From positions 1 through 12,300 of the forward strand of contig CAAGEZ010000051.1 in NCBI GenBank assembly GCA_900768995.1: a stretch of 12,300 nt of DNA. The letters run 5' to 3'. The notes under the pieces were generated by a model that made no database searches, was not told where the DNA came from, and saw nothing but the letters and a program-made list of their open reading frames with translations. Numbering within the stretch: the first letter of the stretch is position 1; every line of letters starts with the position of its first letter. Source of the DNA: Oscillospiraceae bacterium (lineage in GTDB: Bacteria; Bacillota; Clostridia; Oscillospirales; Ruminococcaceae). Positions 1-6,477 of this stretch are shown here, piece by piece. The translations under genes were made by a program, and so were the position numbers.

Positions 1-78
1 AATAAGCCCATTCTGCGTCAAGCTCCCTTGCCGGGCGGCAAGCCCGCCTGCGGTCGCTTTCCTTGACTGGTCTTATTT
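1..78. repeat. Imperfect inverted-repeat element with internal hairpin (function unknown)
   Basis: AATAAG at 1-6 pairs with CTTATT at 72-77, GTCAAG at 17-22 pairs with CTTGAC at 62-67, and a perfect internal hairpin lies at 27-42 (CTTGCC, loop GGGC, GGCAAG). The stretch is GC-rich compared with the AT-rich DNA after it and has no convincing reading frame. It could be the 3' part of a structured RNA, a small palindromic repeat, or the 3' UTR of a gene left of the window. The window edge cuts it, so its true left end is unknown. Confidence 0.4.
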
Positions 79-129
79 CATCTGTCGGCTTTATCTATAG
101 AACAATTGGTTATTAGTATAAAATATCTG

Positions 130-159
130 CGGAGCGAAGTTTTTCTTTGCTCCGTTTTT
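130..159 (+). terminator. Rho-independent terminator of an upstream transcript
   Basis: A 10-bp stem (CGGAGCGAAG at 130-139 with CTTTGCTCCG at 145-154, one G-U pair), loop TTTTT, then five T. It ends a rightward transcript that begins before or within the first 130 bases and so separates that unit from the nicotinamidase operon. Confidence 0.75.
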
Positions 160-222
160 GCATATTTGTATGATTACTGATTGGAATATATTATAATTAT
201 ATTACTATATGTATAAATATAC

Positions 223-275
223 TTGATGTAAATATATATTATTAAATACAATATGTATTATAATAATAGTATAAT
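223..275 (+). promoter_or_regulatory. AT-rich promoter region of the NAD-salvage operon
   Basis: The best spaced candidate is TTGATG (223-228), 18-bp spacer, TACAAT (247-252). Two further TATAAT hexamers lie at 259-264 and 270-275. The region is so AT-rich that the real start cannot be chosen by eye. Position just after a terminator and before the first gene supports a promoter somewhere here. Confidence 0.45.
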
Positions 276-315
276 TATACTTTAATATTACTCAGTGTAT
301 AGAAAGGGGCTTACT

Positions 316-984
316 ATGAAATTTACAGATGAAGCATTAAAGCGTGTCAATGATGAAGCGGAAAAGCTCTTTGAGGAGATAAAGAATCTTGAACCCATAA
401 GCATTTCAAAGCTTGACAGCAAAAGCTGTATGGCGGTTTTCGTTGACATCATCAACGGATTTATAAACGAGGGCGCAATGGCTTCCGAAAGGGTCGGAGA
501 TATTATCCCAAGCAATGTAAAGCTTCTGAGACTTTGCAAGGAAAACAACATCATAACCGCCGCCTTTGCTGACTGCCACGATAAATGTGCTGCGGAATTT
601 GCCTCATTCCCGCCCCACTGCATAAAGGGCACAAGCGAATCCGAGGTGGTTTCGGAGCTGAAAGACGAGGGTGGCTATATCCTTATCCCGAAAAACTCCA
701 CAAATGGCTTCAATGAGCAGAAATTCCGTGACTTACTTGAATGCCACCCTAAGATAGATACGTTCATCGTCACGGGTGACTGCACCGATATCTGCGTTAT
801 GCAGTTTTGTCTTGCCCTGAAAACCTATTTCACAGCGGCAGACAGACAGGTCAAGATCATCATTCCAATATCCTGCGTTGAGACCTATGATGCACCCTTC
901 CACAGCAGCGATTTTGCAAATCTTGCGGCTTACAAGCTTATGAAGGACAGCGGAATTATGTTTGTGAGCGAGGTAAAGGAATAA
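316..984 (+). CDS. pncA: Isochorismatase-family cysteine hydrolase, probable nicotinamidase
   Basis: Predicted cytoplasmic enzyme hydrolysing nicotinamide to nicotinate and ammonia, the first step of pyridine salvage. The 222-residue protein has the family's Asp-Lys-Cys triad: D44 in VFVDIINGF, K126 in IPKNSTNGF and C160 in VTGDCTDICV. Likely metal ligands are D86 and H88 (FADCH) and H101 in FPPHCIKGT, a motif typical of nicotinamidases rather than isochorismatases. The ATG at 316 is chosen because AGAAAGGGG lies 6 bases upstream; a GTG at 295 in frame would leave this site inside the gene. It is first in an operon whose last gene is nicotinate phosphoribosyltransferase, the next enzyme of the same pathway, which strengthens the substrate assignment. 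Other isochorismatase-like amidases remain possible. Confidence 0.85.
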   Translation: MKFTDEALKRVNDEAEKLFEEIKNLEPISISKLDSKSCMAVFVDIINGFINEGAMASERVGDIIPSNVKLLRLCKENNIITAAFADCHDKCAAEFASFPPHCIKGTSESEVVSELKDEGGYILIPKNSTNGFNEQKFRDLLECHPKIDTFIVTGDCTDICVMQFCLALKTYFTAADRQVKIIIPISCVETYDAPFHSSDFANLAAYKLMKDSGIMFVSEVKE

Positions 985-985
985 T

Positions 986-1453
986 ATGGGATATTCCGAG
1001 ATGAACTGCCCCCACTGCGGAAAAATGAACCGTGAAAGCTGCAATGCATATATGTATGGCAGTCCCATAAGAATTTGCAAAAGCTGCGGGGAAAAATATA
1101 TCGACAGCAGATACAGAGAGCCTGCCATAAGCGGTTTTGACCCCAAATCCACAAATGCGGCATTTTACGGCAAGGGCTGTATTGGATTCGGGATTGCCTT
1201 TGCCTGCTTCCTCGGCTGGTTTTTGTACGGCTCTCTTGCTGACGGAGTTTATTCGCTGAGGGTCGGTATTTTGTGCATAGGCTGTCTGCTTGGATTTATC
1301 GGCTGTTTAATACAGTTTGTGAGGATAAAGTCGGGGTCTGCGGACAGGGAAAATGCAAAATATCTTGAAGAGTCGGAAAAATGGCTCAGTGACAGGGGCT
1401 ATGTTGATGAGCTTATAAAAATGGGGATAAATGTTCCCGAAAAATACAGGTGA
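986..1453 (+). CDS. Zinc-ribbon membrane protein, function unknown
   Basis: A 155-residue protein I do not recognise by name. The N-terminus holds a zinc-ribbon pattern, C8-x2-C11 and C31-x2-C34 (CPHC, CKSC), followed by two hydrophobic segments at about 65-83 and 91-112 separated by a short SLADGVYS loop. The C-terminus is charged and probably cytoplasmic (EKWLSDRGYVDELIKMG). It starts one base after the nicotinamidase stop, with AAAGGA just upstream inside that gene, so the two are probably co-translated. A sensor or assembly role for an integral membrane ribbon protein is only a guess; the position between NAD-salvage genes does not itself show a role in NAD metabolism. Confidence 0.75.
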   Translation: MGYSEMNCPHCGKMNRESCNAYMYGSPIRICKSCGEKYIDSRYREPAISGFDPKSTNAAFYGKGCIGFGIAFACFLGWFLYGSLADGVYSLRVGILCIGCLLGFIGCLIQFVRIKSGSADRENAKYLEESEKWLSDRGYVDELIKMGINVPEKYR

Positions 1454-1477
1454 TGAAAGGATAAGGAGGCGGTGCCG

Positions 1478-2815
1478 ATGAAAAAAGCCATATCAGCAAT
1501 ACTTGCCTGCGCTGTGATATCAATGTCCGCTCCTGCCGCATTTGCAAAGGAATATACCGTTTATGACAGTCTTACATTTACATCAAGGACTGTTGAAGCA
1601 AATGCCGAAAAGGATGGACTTTACACCTCGGGCGACCTGACAGTCAAAGTAAAGGACGGTGCAGTTTCCCCATTCACAGGCTTTGCCAAGACCCAAAAGG
1701 GGGTCTATTGCTATAGGGACGGTATCAAGTGGACAGGCTGGTACAGGCAGGGCGGCAAATGGTATTACTTTGACCCGAAAAATGACGGCTTGAAAGCTTC
1801 GGGTACTGCAAAAACCTCACTCGGAACATATTACTTTGACGAAAACGGTGTGTGGAACGGCAAATGTTCAAAATCTGCAAAATGCCCCACAGATTTCGGC
1901 TATTCATTTCGTTTCGGCGGCGGCAAATCTATCGGATATTACTTCTCTGCAAAGGACGGAAAGCTTGGCAGAGATGCTTATATTGACGGCGTTGACAGCG
2001 AAAAGGATATAAAAATATCCGCATCGGATATGCAGATAATATATGATACATTCAAGGCAAGCGGTGCGGAAAGCTTCGATGCTTCGGATACAGAAGATAC
2101 GGTGGGCAGTCAGTATGAGCCTCCCACAGATATGCCGAATTTTTCGATAGAATGGTATTCGGGGGAAGAATGTATTGGCAGCGTGGACTGCAGCTGTACT
2201 GTTTTTTATGATGAATATTATACCGCAAGTGAGGAAGTCAGAAAGCTTGCAGGGCTGGTGCGGTTTTCACGTATGTATTTGGAGAGCCGAGACGAATACA
2301 GGGAAATCATTGCGGAGGAAAATGCGTATGTCGAGGCTCATCAACACGATGATGCACCCTATGATGAGCTTGAAGAGGTAAAGCTTTCCTCATCAGATGT
2401 ATATAAATTCAAGGGGCATTCATCTCCGAGCGGCGGACGGGCTATGCTCATTACCTCAAATTCCGAACTGAACGAGCTTATCTCTATGCTGAAAAAAGAG
2501 GGTATCAGCGAAAAGTCCAAGCTTATCGGGCGGCTGTCCTCATATTCCGATGAATATTTCAGAGAAAATGTTATTATTTTCGGCGACGGAAATGCTTCAT
2601 CGGGTTCGGTGAAGATCGAAGACCCGAAACTTTACACAGGCTATGGCAATATTTATCTCAGTGTGACTTACAAATATCCCGAGATATTTACAGATGACGG
2701 CTGTTACATTGCCGCAGTTACGGAGACTTCCAAAAAACGGCTTGACTGTGAAAAAAATAAGCTGCCTGTTGTTTGGCGGCAGACAAGAATAAATTATGAA
2801 GGGAATGCTTTTTAA
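1478..2815 (+). CDS. Secreted protein with cell-wall-binding-type repeats, unknown C-terminal domain
   Basis: A 445-residue exported protein. Residues 1-24 are a clear signal peptide (MKKAISAILA then a hydrophobic core, AFA before KE). Residues about 67-130 contain aromatic/glycine motifs of the choline/cell-wall-binding repeat type (GFAKTQKGVYCYRDG, WTGWYRQGGKWYYFDP, GTYYFDENG), which in other Firmicutes bind wall glycans or teichoic acids. Residues 175-445 match nothing I can name; they are acidic, contain a Cys pair C238/C240, and end in a likely beta-rich domain. The ATG at 1478 is preferred because AAGGAGG at 1463-1469 is 8 bases upstream; an in-frame GTG at 1472 is too close to it. The stop overlaps the next start (TAATG), implying translational coupling to nicotinate phosphoribosyltransferase. 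Confidence 0.75.
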   Translation: MKKAISAILACAVISMSAPAAFAKEYTVYDSLTFTSRTVEANAEKDGLYTSGDLTVKVKDGAVSPFTGFAKTQKGVYCYRDGIKWTGWYRQGGKWYYFDPKNDGLKASGTAKTSLGTYYFDENGVWNGKCSKSAKCPTDFGYSFRFGGGKSIGYYFSAKDGKLGRDAYIDGVDSEKDIKISASDMQIIYDTFKASGAESFDASDTEDTVGSQYEPPTDMPNFSIEWYSGEECIGSVDCSCTVFYDEYYTASEEVRKLAGLVRFSRMYLESRDEYREIIAEENAYVEAHQHDDAPYDELEEVKLSSSDVYKFKGHSSPSGGRAMLITSNSELNELISMLKKEGISEKSKLIGRLSSYSDEYFRENVIIFGDGNASSGSVKIEDPKLYTGYGNIYLSVTYKYPEIFTDDGCYIAAVTETSKKRLDCEKNKLPVVWRQTRINYEGNAF

Positions 2816-4248
2816 TGGACGAGCGAAATCTTACGCTCCTTACGGATTTTTACGAGCTGACTATGGGCAACGGATATCTTGAAAACGGTATCGGCGACAA
2901 TATCTGCTGCTTTGACCTTTATTTCAGAAAAGTCCCCGATAACGGCGGATTTGCTGTTATGTGCGGACTTGAACAGGCAATTGACTATATCAAAAATCTG
3001 CATTTTTCCGATGATGATATTGAGTTTCTGCGGTCAAAGGGAATTTTCACGGAAAAATTTCTGGATTATCTCAGAGATTTTAAATTTGTATGCGATATAT
3101 GGGCTGTTCCCGAGGGCACGCCCGTGTTCCCCAATGAGCCGCTCATTATCGTGAAAGGTCCTGCAATACAGGCGCAGCTTGTGGAGACAATGCTCCTGCT
3201 GTGCATAAATCATCAGAGCCTTATTGCCACAAAGGCGGCAAGGATCGTTAAGGCTGCTGACGGCAGACCTGTTATGGAGTTCGGTTCGAGACGTGCTCAG
3301 GGCTTTGACGGCGCAGTTTACGGCGCAAGAGCTGCATATATCGGCGGCTGCTGCGGAACTGCCTGCACTATTTCCGACAAGGCTATGGGAACTCCCGCCC
3401 TCGGAACTATGGCTCACAGCTGGGTGCAGATGTTCGATTCGGAGCTTGAAGCTTTCAGGGCATATGCAAAGTGCTATCCCGATTCCTGCACACTTCTTGT
3501 GGATACCTATAATGTGCTCAGATCGGGCATTCCCAATGCCATAACGGTTTTTAGAGAGCTTGAAGCAGCGGGACACAAGCCTGCGGGAATACGCATTGAC
3601 AGCGGCGATATCACATATCTTACCAAAAAAGCGAGAAAAATGCTCGATGATGCAGGCTTCCCTGAGGCAAAGATATGCATTTCAAATTCCCTTGACGAAT
3701 ACATCATTCAGGACATTTTAAGGCAGGGTGCTAAGATAGACAGCTTCGGCGTTGGAGAGAGACTTATAACCTCCCGCAGTGAGCCTGTTTTCGGCGGTGT
3801 TTACAAGCTTACCGCTGCGGAAAAGGACGGCGTGCTTATCCCGAAGATAAAGCTTTCCGAGAATGTTTCCAAGATAACCACCCCCGATTTCAAGGAGCTG
3901 TGGAGATTTTACGACAATTCCACAGGCAAGGCTATGGCAGACCTTATCACCTGCTACGGCGAGGAAATTGACGACAGCGGTGAAATTACCATTTTCGACC
4001 CCGATTTCCCCTACAAGAAAAAGACCCTTTCCGACTTCACCGCAAAACGGCTCCACGTCAAGGTTTTTGACAAGGGAGAATGTGTTTATACCTCCCCCAC
4101 CGCCACGGAGATACGAAGCTATTGTATGGCTCAGCTTGACACTCTCTGGGACGAGGTAAAGCGTTTTGAGAATCCTCACGAATATTACGTTGACCTGTCA
4201 AAGAAGCTGTGGGACAAGAAAAACAAGCTGCTTAACGAGATGGGATAA
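2815..4248 (+). CDS. pncB: Nicotinate phosphoribosyltransferase
   Basis: Cytoplasmic enzyme joining nicotinate and PRPP to give nicotinate mononucleotide, the entry point of the Preiss-Handler NAD salvage route. The 477-residue length is normal for the family. Recognisable motifs in order: LLTDFYELTMGNGYL (8-22), FDLYFRK (33-39), MEFGSRRAQG (154-163), LGTMAHSWVQMF (196-207) with the His (H201) expected to be phosphorylated, DTYN (230-233), GIRIDSGD (258-265), ISNSLDE (289-295) and DSFGVGERL (309-317). The start overlaps the preceding stop by one base, with GAAGGGA upstream. With the nicotinamidase at the operon head the cell could turn nicotinamide into NaMN. No part looks broken. Confidence 0.95.
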   Translation: MDERNLTLLTDFYELTMGNGYLENGIGDNICCFDLYFRKVPDNGGFAVMCGLEQAIDYIKNLHFSDDDIEFLRSKGIFTEKFLDYLRDFKFVCDIWAVPEGTPVFPNEPLIIVKGPAIQAQLVETMLLLCINHQSLIATKAARIVKAADGRPVMEFGSRRAQGFDGAVYGARAAYIGGCCGTACTISDKAMGTPALGTMAHSWVQMFDSELEAFRAYAKCYPDSCTLLVDTYNVLRSGIPNAITVFRELEAAGHKPAGIRIDSGDITYLTKKARKMLDDAGFPEAKICISNSLDEYIIQDILRQGAKIDSFGVGERLITSRSEPVFGGVYKLTAAEKDGVLIPKIKLSENVSKITTPDFKELWRFYDNSTGKAMADLITCYGEEIDDSGEITIFDPDFPYKKKTLSDFTAKRLHVKVFDKGECVYTSPTATEIRSYCMAQLDTLWDEVKRFENPHEYYVDLSKKLWDKKNKLLNEMG

Positions 4249-4263
4249 ATTTGTTTTATAATG

Positions 4264-4302
4264 AATATCGGCACTGTTTTGATGCGGTGCCGATATTTTT
4301 TT
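4264..4302 (+). terminator. Strong terminator of the NAD-salvage operon
   Basis: A perfect 11-bp stem (AATATCGGCAC at 4264-4274 with GTGCCGATATT at 4287-4297), 12-base loop and a T7 tail (4296-4302), 16 bases after the pncB stop. Confidence 0.92.
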
Positions 4303-4328
4303 GTATATTAGTAAGTGAATTATACTGT

Positions 4329-4346
4329 ATGTATATAACTATACAT
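4329..4346. promoter_or_regulatory. Perfect ATGTATA dyad, possible operator
   Basis: ATGTATA, spacer TAAC, TATACAT: an 18-bp dyad about 95 bases upstream of the -35 box at 4443. A second palindrome, TTGTAA-AA-TTACAA, follows at 4348-4361 and runs into the WalR-like array. It may bind a dimeric regulator or be chance in AT-rich DNA. Confidence 0.3.
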
Positions 4347-4354
4347 TTTGTAAA

Positions 4355-4435
4355 ATTACAATTAGGTTACACAAAAAGTTGAATTAGTTACAATGTAGTA
4401 ACAACGTACAAATCAAAGGTTACAAAATCGTTACA
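4355..4435 (-). promoter_or_regulatory. Three tandem WalR-type (TGTWAH-N5-TGTWAH) boxes
   Basis: Read on the minus strand the boxes are TGTAAC-CTAAT-TGTAAT (4355-4371), TGTTAC-TACAT-TGTAAC (4387-4403) and TGTAAC-GATTT-TGTAAC (4419-4435). Each fits the published WalR (YycF/VicR) consensus TGTWAH-N5-TGTWAH with no mismatch. They start exactly 32 bp apart, three helical turns, so all face the same side of the DNA, and the last ends 7 bases before the -35 box of the next gene. Other OmpR/PhoB-type regulators also bind direct repeats at 11-bp period (PhoP of Bacillus uses TTAACA-like repeats), so the regulator's identity is an inference. Confidence 0.7.
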
Positions 4436-4442
4436 ATGCCTA

Positions 4443-4471
4443 TTGAAATTGATATTGATTTGTAATATAAT
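4443..4471 (+). promoter_or_regulatory. Sigma-A promoter for the surface protein gene at 4531
   Basis: TTGAAA (4443-4448), 17-bp spacer, perfect TATAAT (4466-4471), giving a leader of about 50 bases. The WalR-like array abuts it. Confidence 0.88.
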
Positions 4472-4530
4472 AGAATAAATAAAAGTCTTATGGCGATAAA
4501 ACGAAAAAATAGAAAAAGGAGACGGTAAAT

Positions 4531-5421
4531 ATGAAAAAAACAAAGCTTTTTGCAGCAGGCATCATTGCATTATCCTCTGTGACCGCTGTAAGTGCGGCTG
4601 CTTATGCTGCTGATGTGGTGGATTTTGAGGACGGCAACTACTCATTTGTAAGTATGAAGACCGATGACGGCGGAGATAACTCCACACTTTCGGTCGTTGA
4701 TTTCAACGGTTCAAAGCAGCTCAAGGTCGATGTTACCGACTGTGCAAATGTGCCTAAGGTCTATTTTGACCTTAATTCTATGCTTGGTTCCGATGATTTT
4801 GACAAGGTAAAGACCATTCAGATGGACGTTACCTTTGAGTCCAAGGACGGCGTTACACCTCCCGGCTGGGCAGGCGGCGCTATCGGCACTCAGGGCGGCG
4901 AAGCAAAGACTCCCAACTGGGCTCAGACTGCCTGGGAATGCGGCGAGTATGACAAGGCTGTTTCCGACCCTGTTACCATTGAAAGAAAGTTTCTCCTCTA
5001 CTCCGAGAGACTTGTGAACGGCACTGAGGGCACTCATATGATACTTATGAGATGGGGCTCTGAGGTGGATTACAATATGTATGTTGACAATATCCGCTTC
5101 CTTGATGCTGACGGAAATGCAATCGATGTTGACCTTAAAACCGTTGCGGCACCTGTTCAGACTGAGACTGAAACAGAAGCTGTGACCGAGGCCGAAACTG
5201 AGGAAGAAACAGTTGTCGAAACCGAAGAGGAGACAGAGGCCACAGTTGAAGAAACTGCTGCCCCCGAAGAAGAGACTGCTTCAGAGGAAACTTCCGAGAC
5301 TAAGCCTGAGAGCGATAACGAGACTACATCTTCCACAACAGGCAACTTCTCTGCATTTGCCGTTGCAACTGCTGTTGTTCTTTCCGGATATGCAGTCGCA
5401 ATGACCCGCAAGAAAAAATAA
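4531..5421 (+). CDS. Anchored surface protein, beta-sandwich (CBM-like) module, acidic linker, TGN tail
   Basis: A 296-residue exported protein. Signal peptide 1-26 (AYA before A27). Residues 28-205 look like one beta-sandwich module of carbohydrate-binding type: GWAGGAIG (112-119), W130 and W135, and a closing strand MYVDNIRFLDADGN (183-196), a usual way for such modules to end. C71 and C137 could form a disulfide. Residues 209-269 are a Glu/Thr-rich linker with a single Lys. The tail has TTGN (269-272), a hydrophobic segment 274-290 and RKKK. AAGGAG precedes the ATG. It has no catalytic motif. It is first of four similar proteins and the only one behind the triple WalR-like array. Binding of a plant or host glycan is an inference from fold-like features. 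Confidence 0.78.
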   Translation: MKKTKLFAAGIIALSSVTAVSAAAYAADVVDFEDGNYSFVSMKTDDGGDNSTLSVVDFNGSKQLKVDVTDCANVPKVYFDLNSMLGSDDFDKVKTIQMDVTFESKDGVTPPGWAGGAIGTQGGEAKTPNWAQTAWECGEYDKAVSDPVTIERKFLLYSERLVNGTEGTHMILMRWGSEVDYNMYVDNIRFLDADGNAIDVDLKTVAAPVQTETETEAVTEAETEEETVVETEEETEATVEETAAPEEETASEETSETKPESDNETTSSTTGNFSAFAVATAVVLSGYAVAMTRKKK

Positions 5422-5456
5422 TCTATCAGTTTTGTAGAATATAAACAAATGCAATG

Positions 5457-5473
5457 TGTTATAATTGTGAAAA
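5457..5473 (+). promoter_or_regulatory. Near-match to the WalR-type box upstream of the second surface gene
   Basis: TGTTAT-AATTG-TGAAAA, one mismatch to TGTWAH-N5-TGTWAH, 7 bases before the -35 box at 5481. Similar one-mismatch sites occur before the genes at 7901 and 10595. A single near-match in AT-rich DNA is weak evidence. Confidence 0.3.
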
Positions 5474-5480
5474 AAACAAA

Positions 5481-5509
5481 TTGCAAGTTATGCAGGCAAA
5501 TGCTATAAT
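5481..5509 (+). promoter_or_regulatory. Sigma-A promoter, extended -10, for the gene at 5584
   Basis: TTGCAA (5481-5486), 17-bp spacer, TGC then perfect TATAAT (5504-5509). No terminator is visible between the preceding gene and this promoter, so read-through from 4531 is also possible. Confidence 0.88.
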
Positions 5510-5583
5510 ATACCTATAAACTGCGTAACTATATTTATTAAAGAAGATATAAACGCAATTAAAATATGAAGGAGATATTTATT

Positions 5584-6390
5584 ATGAAAAAGCATCTTTC
5601 AAGCCTTGCAGCAGTTGCTGCAGCAGCAGCTATGTGTGCAATGGTTTCCGCTTCCGCTTCCGCAGCTGACTGGTCTCAGACCGGTTATGCAGATGACGAC
5701 CCTTCCACAGTAAGCATCGTTTCCACATCTGCTGACGGCGTTGTTTTCACTCAGACAACCGACGGCGTAGCTGCTAAGGCTCGTATCACTCTCGATCAGG
5801 TTCTCGCTGATCCCGCTGATGTTTCCAAGCTCTATTCCGGTACTTGGACTGTTGTATATCACGGTCTTGCCGGCTCTGATATCCAGGGCGTAGGCGGCGG
5901 CTGCTATGCAGGTACCTGCAACTCTACTACATACTGGCTCAGCCCTGAGTTCAATGAGGACGGCACAGTAACATGGGACGATGAGGTTTCCGTTGAGGAT
6001 TCCTTCAAGTACCTTCTCCCCTCTCAGGTTCCCACAGATGCAGCTTCCACTGAGTATGTATTTATGGACTGGGCAAACGCTAACCTCGTTTCCAACAACG
6101 TAACAATCGAGATCAAGGACCTTAAGCTCTTTGATAAGGACGGCAACGAGATCGCTCAGAAGGACTACAGCGGCGCAGCTGAGGCTGCTACCGAAGAGGC
6201 AGCTCCTGCTGAGGACGCAGCAGTTGAAGAGACAGCAGCAGAAGAGGTTGCAGCTGAGGAAACAACTGAGGCAGCTCCCGTGGCTGACGCAACTACACCC
6301 GTTGCAGCTACAGGCAACACAGCAGCAGCTTCTATCGCAGCTGTTATGGCAGTAGCAGGCGCAGCAGCTCTTATCTCTAAGAGAAAGTAA
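5584..6390 (+). CDS. Anchored surface protein, beta-sandwich module, acidic linker, ATGN tail
   Basis: A 268-residue exported protein. Signal peptide 1-27 (ASA before A28). Residues 28-192 form one module with the same landmarks as its neighbours: a glycine patch GVGGGCYAG (102-110), W118 and W131, and a closing strand IEIKDLKLFDKDGNEI (176-190). C107 and C112 are close enough for a local disulfide. Residues about 197-236 are an Ala/Glu linker, followed by TTPVAATGN (237-245), an Ala-rich hydrophobic stretch (246-264) and KRK. The ATG at 5584 is chosen because AAGGAG (5569-5574) stands 9 bases before it; the in-frame ATG at 5566 precedes that site. Probably co-transcribed with the gene at 6478. 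Confidence 0.78.
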   Translation: MKKHLSSLAAVAAAAAMCAMVSASASAADWSQTGYADDDPSTVSIVSTSADGVVFTQTTDGVAAKARITLDQVLADPADVSKLYSGTWTVVYHGLAGSDIQGVGGGCYAGTCNSTTYWLSPEFNEDGTVTWDDEVSVEDSFKYLLPSQVPTDAASTEYVFMDWANANLVSNNVTIEIKDLKLFDKDGNEIAQKDYSGAAEAATEEAAPAEDAAVEETAAEEVAAEETTEAAPVADATTPVAATGNTAAASIAAVMAVAGAAALISKRK

Positions 6391-6406
6391 TCTAAGCTGA
6401 ATTATG

Positions 6407-6440
6407 TTATGCAGAGAGCACGTTGCTGCCCTCTGCATAA
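6407..6440 (+). other. Intergenic hairpin inside the two-gene surface-protein operon
   Basis: TTATGCAGAG (6407-6416) pairs perfectly with CTCTGCATAA (6431-6440), with an inner AGCA/TGCT helix (6417-6420, 6424-6427). No T run follows and no promoter is visible before 6478, so it is more likely an mRNA-processing or stability element, or a partial terminator setting the ratio of the two proteins, than a full terminator. Confidence 0.6.
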
Positions 6441-6477
6441 TTCTGTTTATTTACAGAAATGAAAGGAAGTTATTTCA

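Noticed and set aside
733..1163. Minus-strand frames across the nicotinamidase/zinc-ribbon junction
   Set aside because: They overlap two well-supported genes and have no recognisable domain.
3034..3576. Minus-strand 180-codon frame inside pncB
   Set aside because: pncB is intact and strongly recognised; the antisense frame is Ser/Cys-rich and lacks signals.
5460..5465. TATAAT as an additional promoter before the 5584 gene
   Set aside because: No -35 hexamer at a workable distance; the 5481-5509 promoter is far better.
5599..6438. Long minus-strand open frame of 279 codons opposite the 5584 gene
   Set aside because: It is Cys/Ser/Leu-rich, a by-product of GCA/GCT and GAG/GAC codon use in the sense gene, with no ribosome site or promoter.
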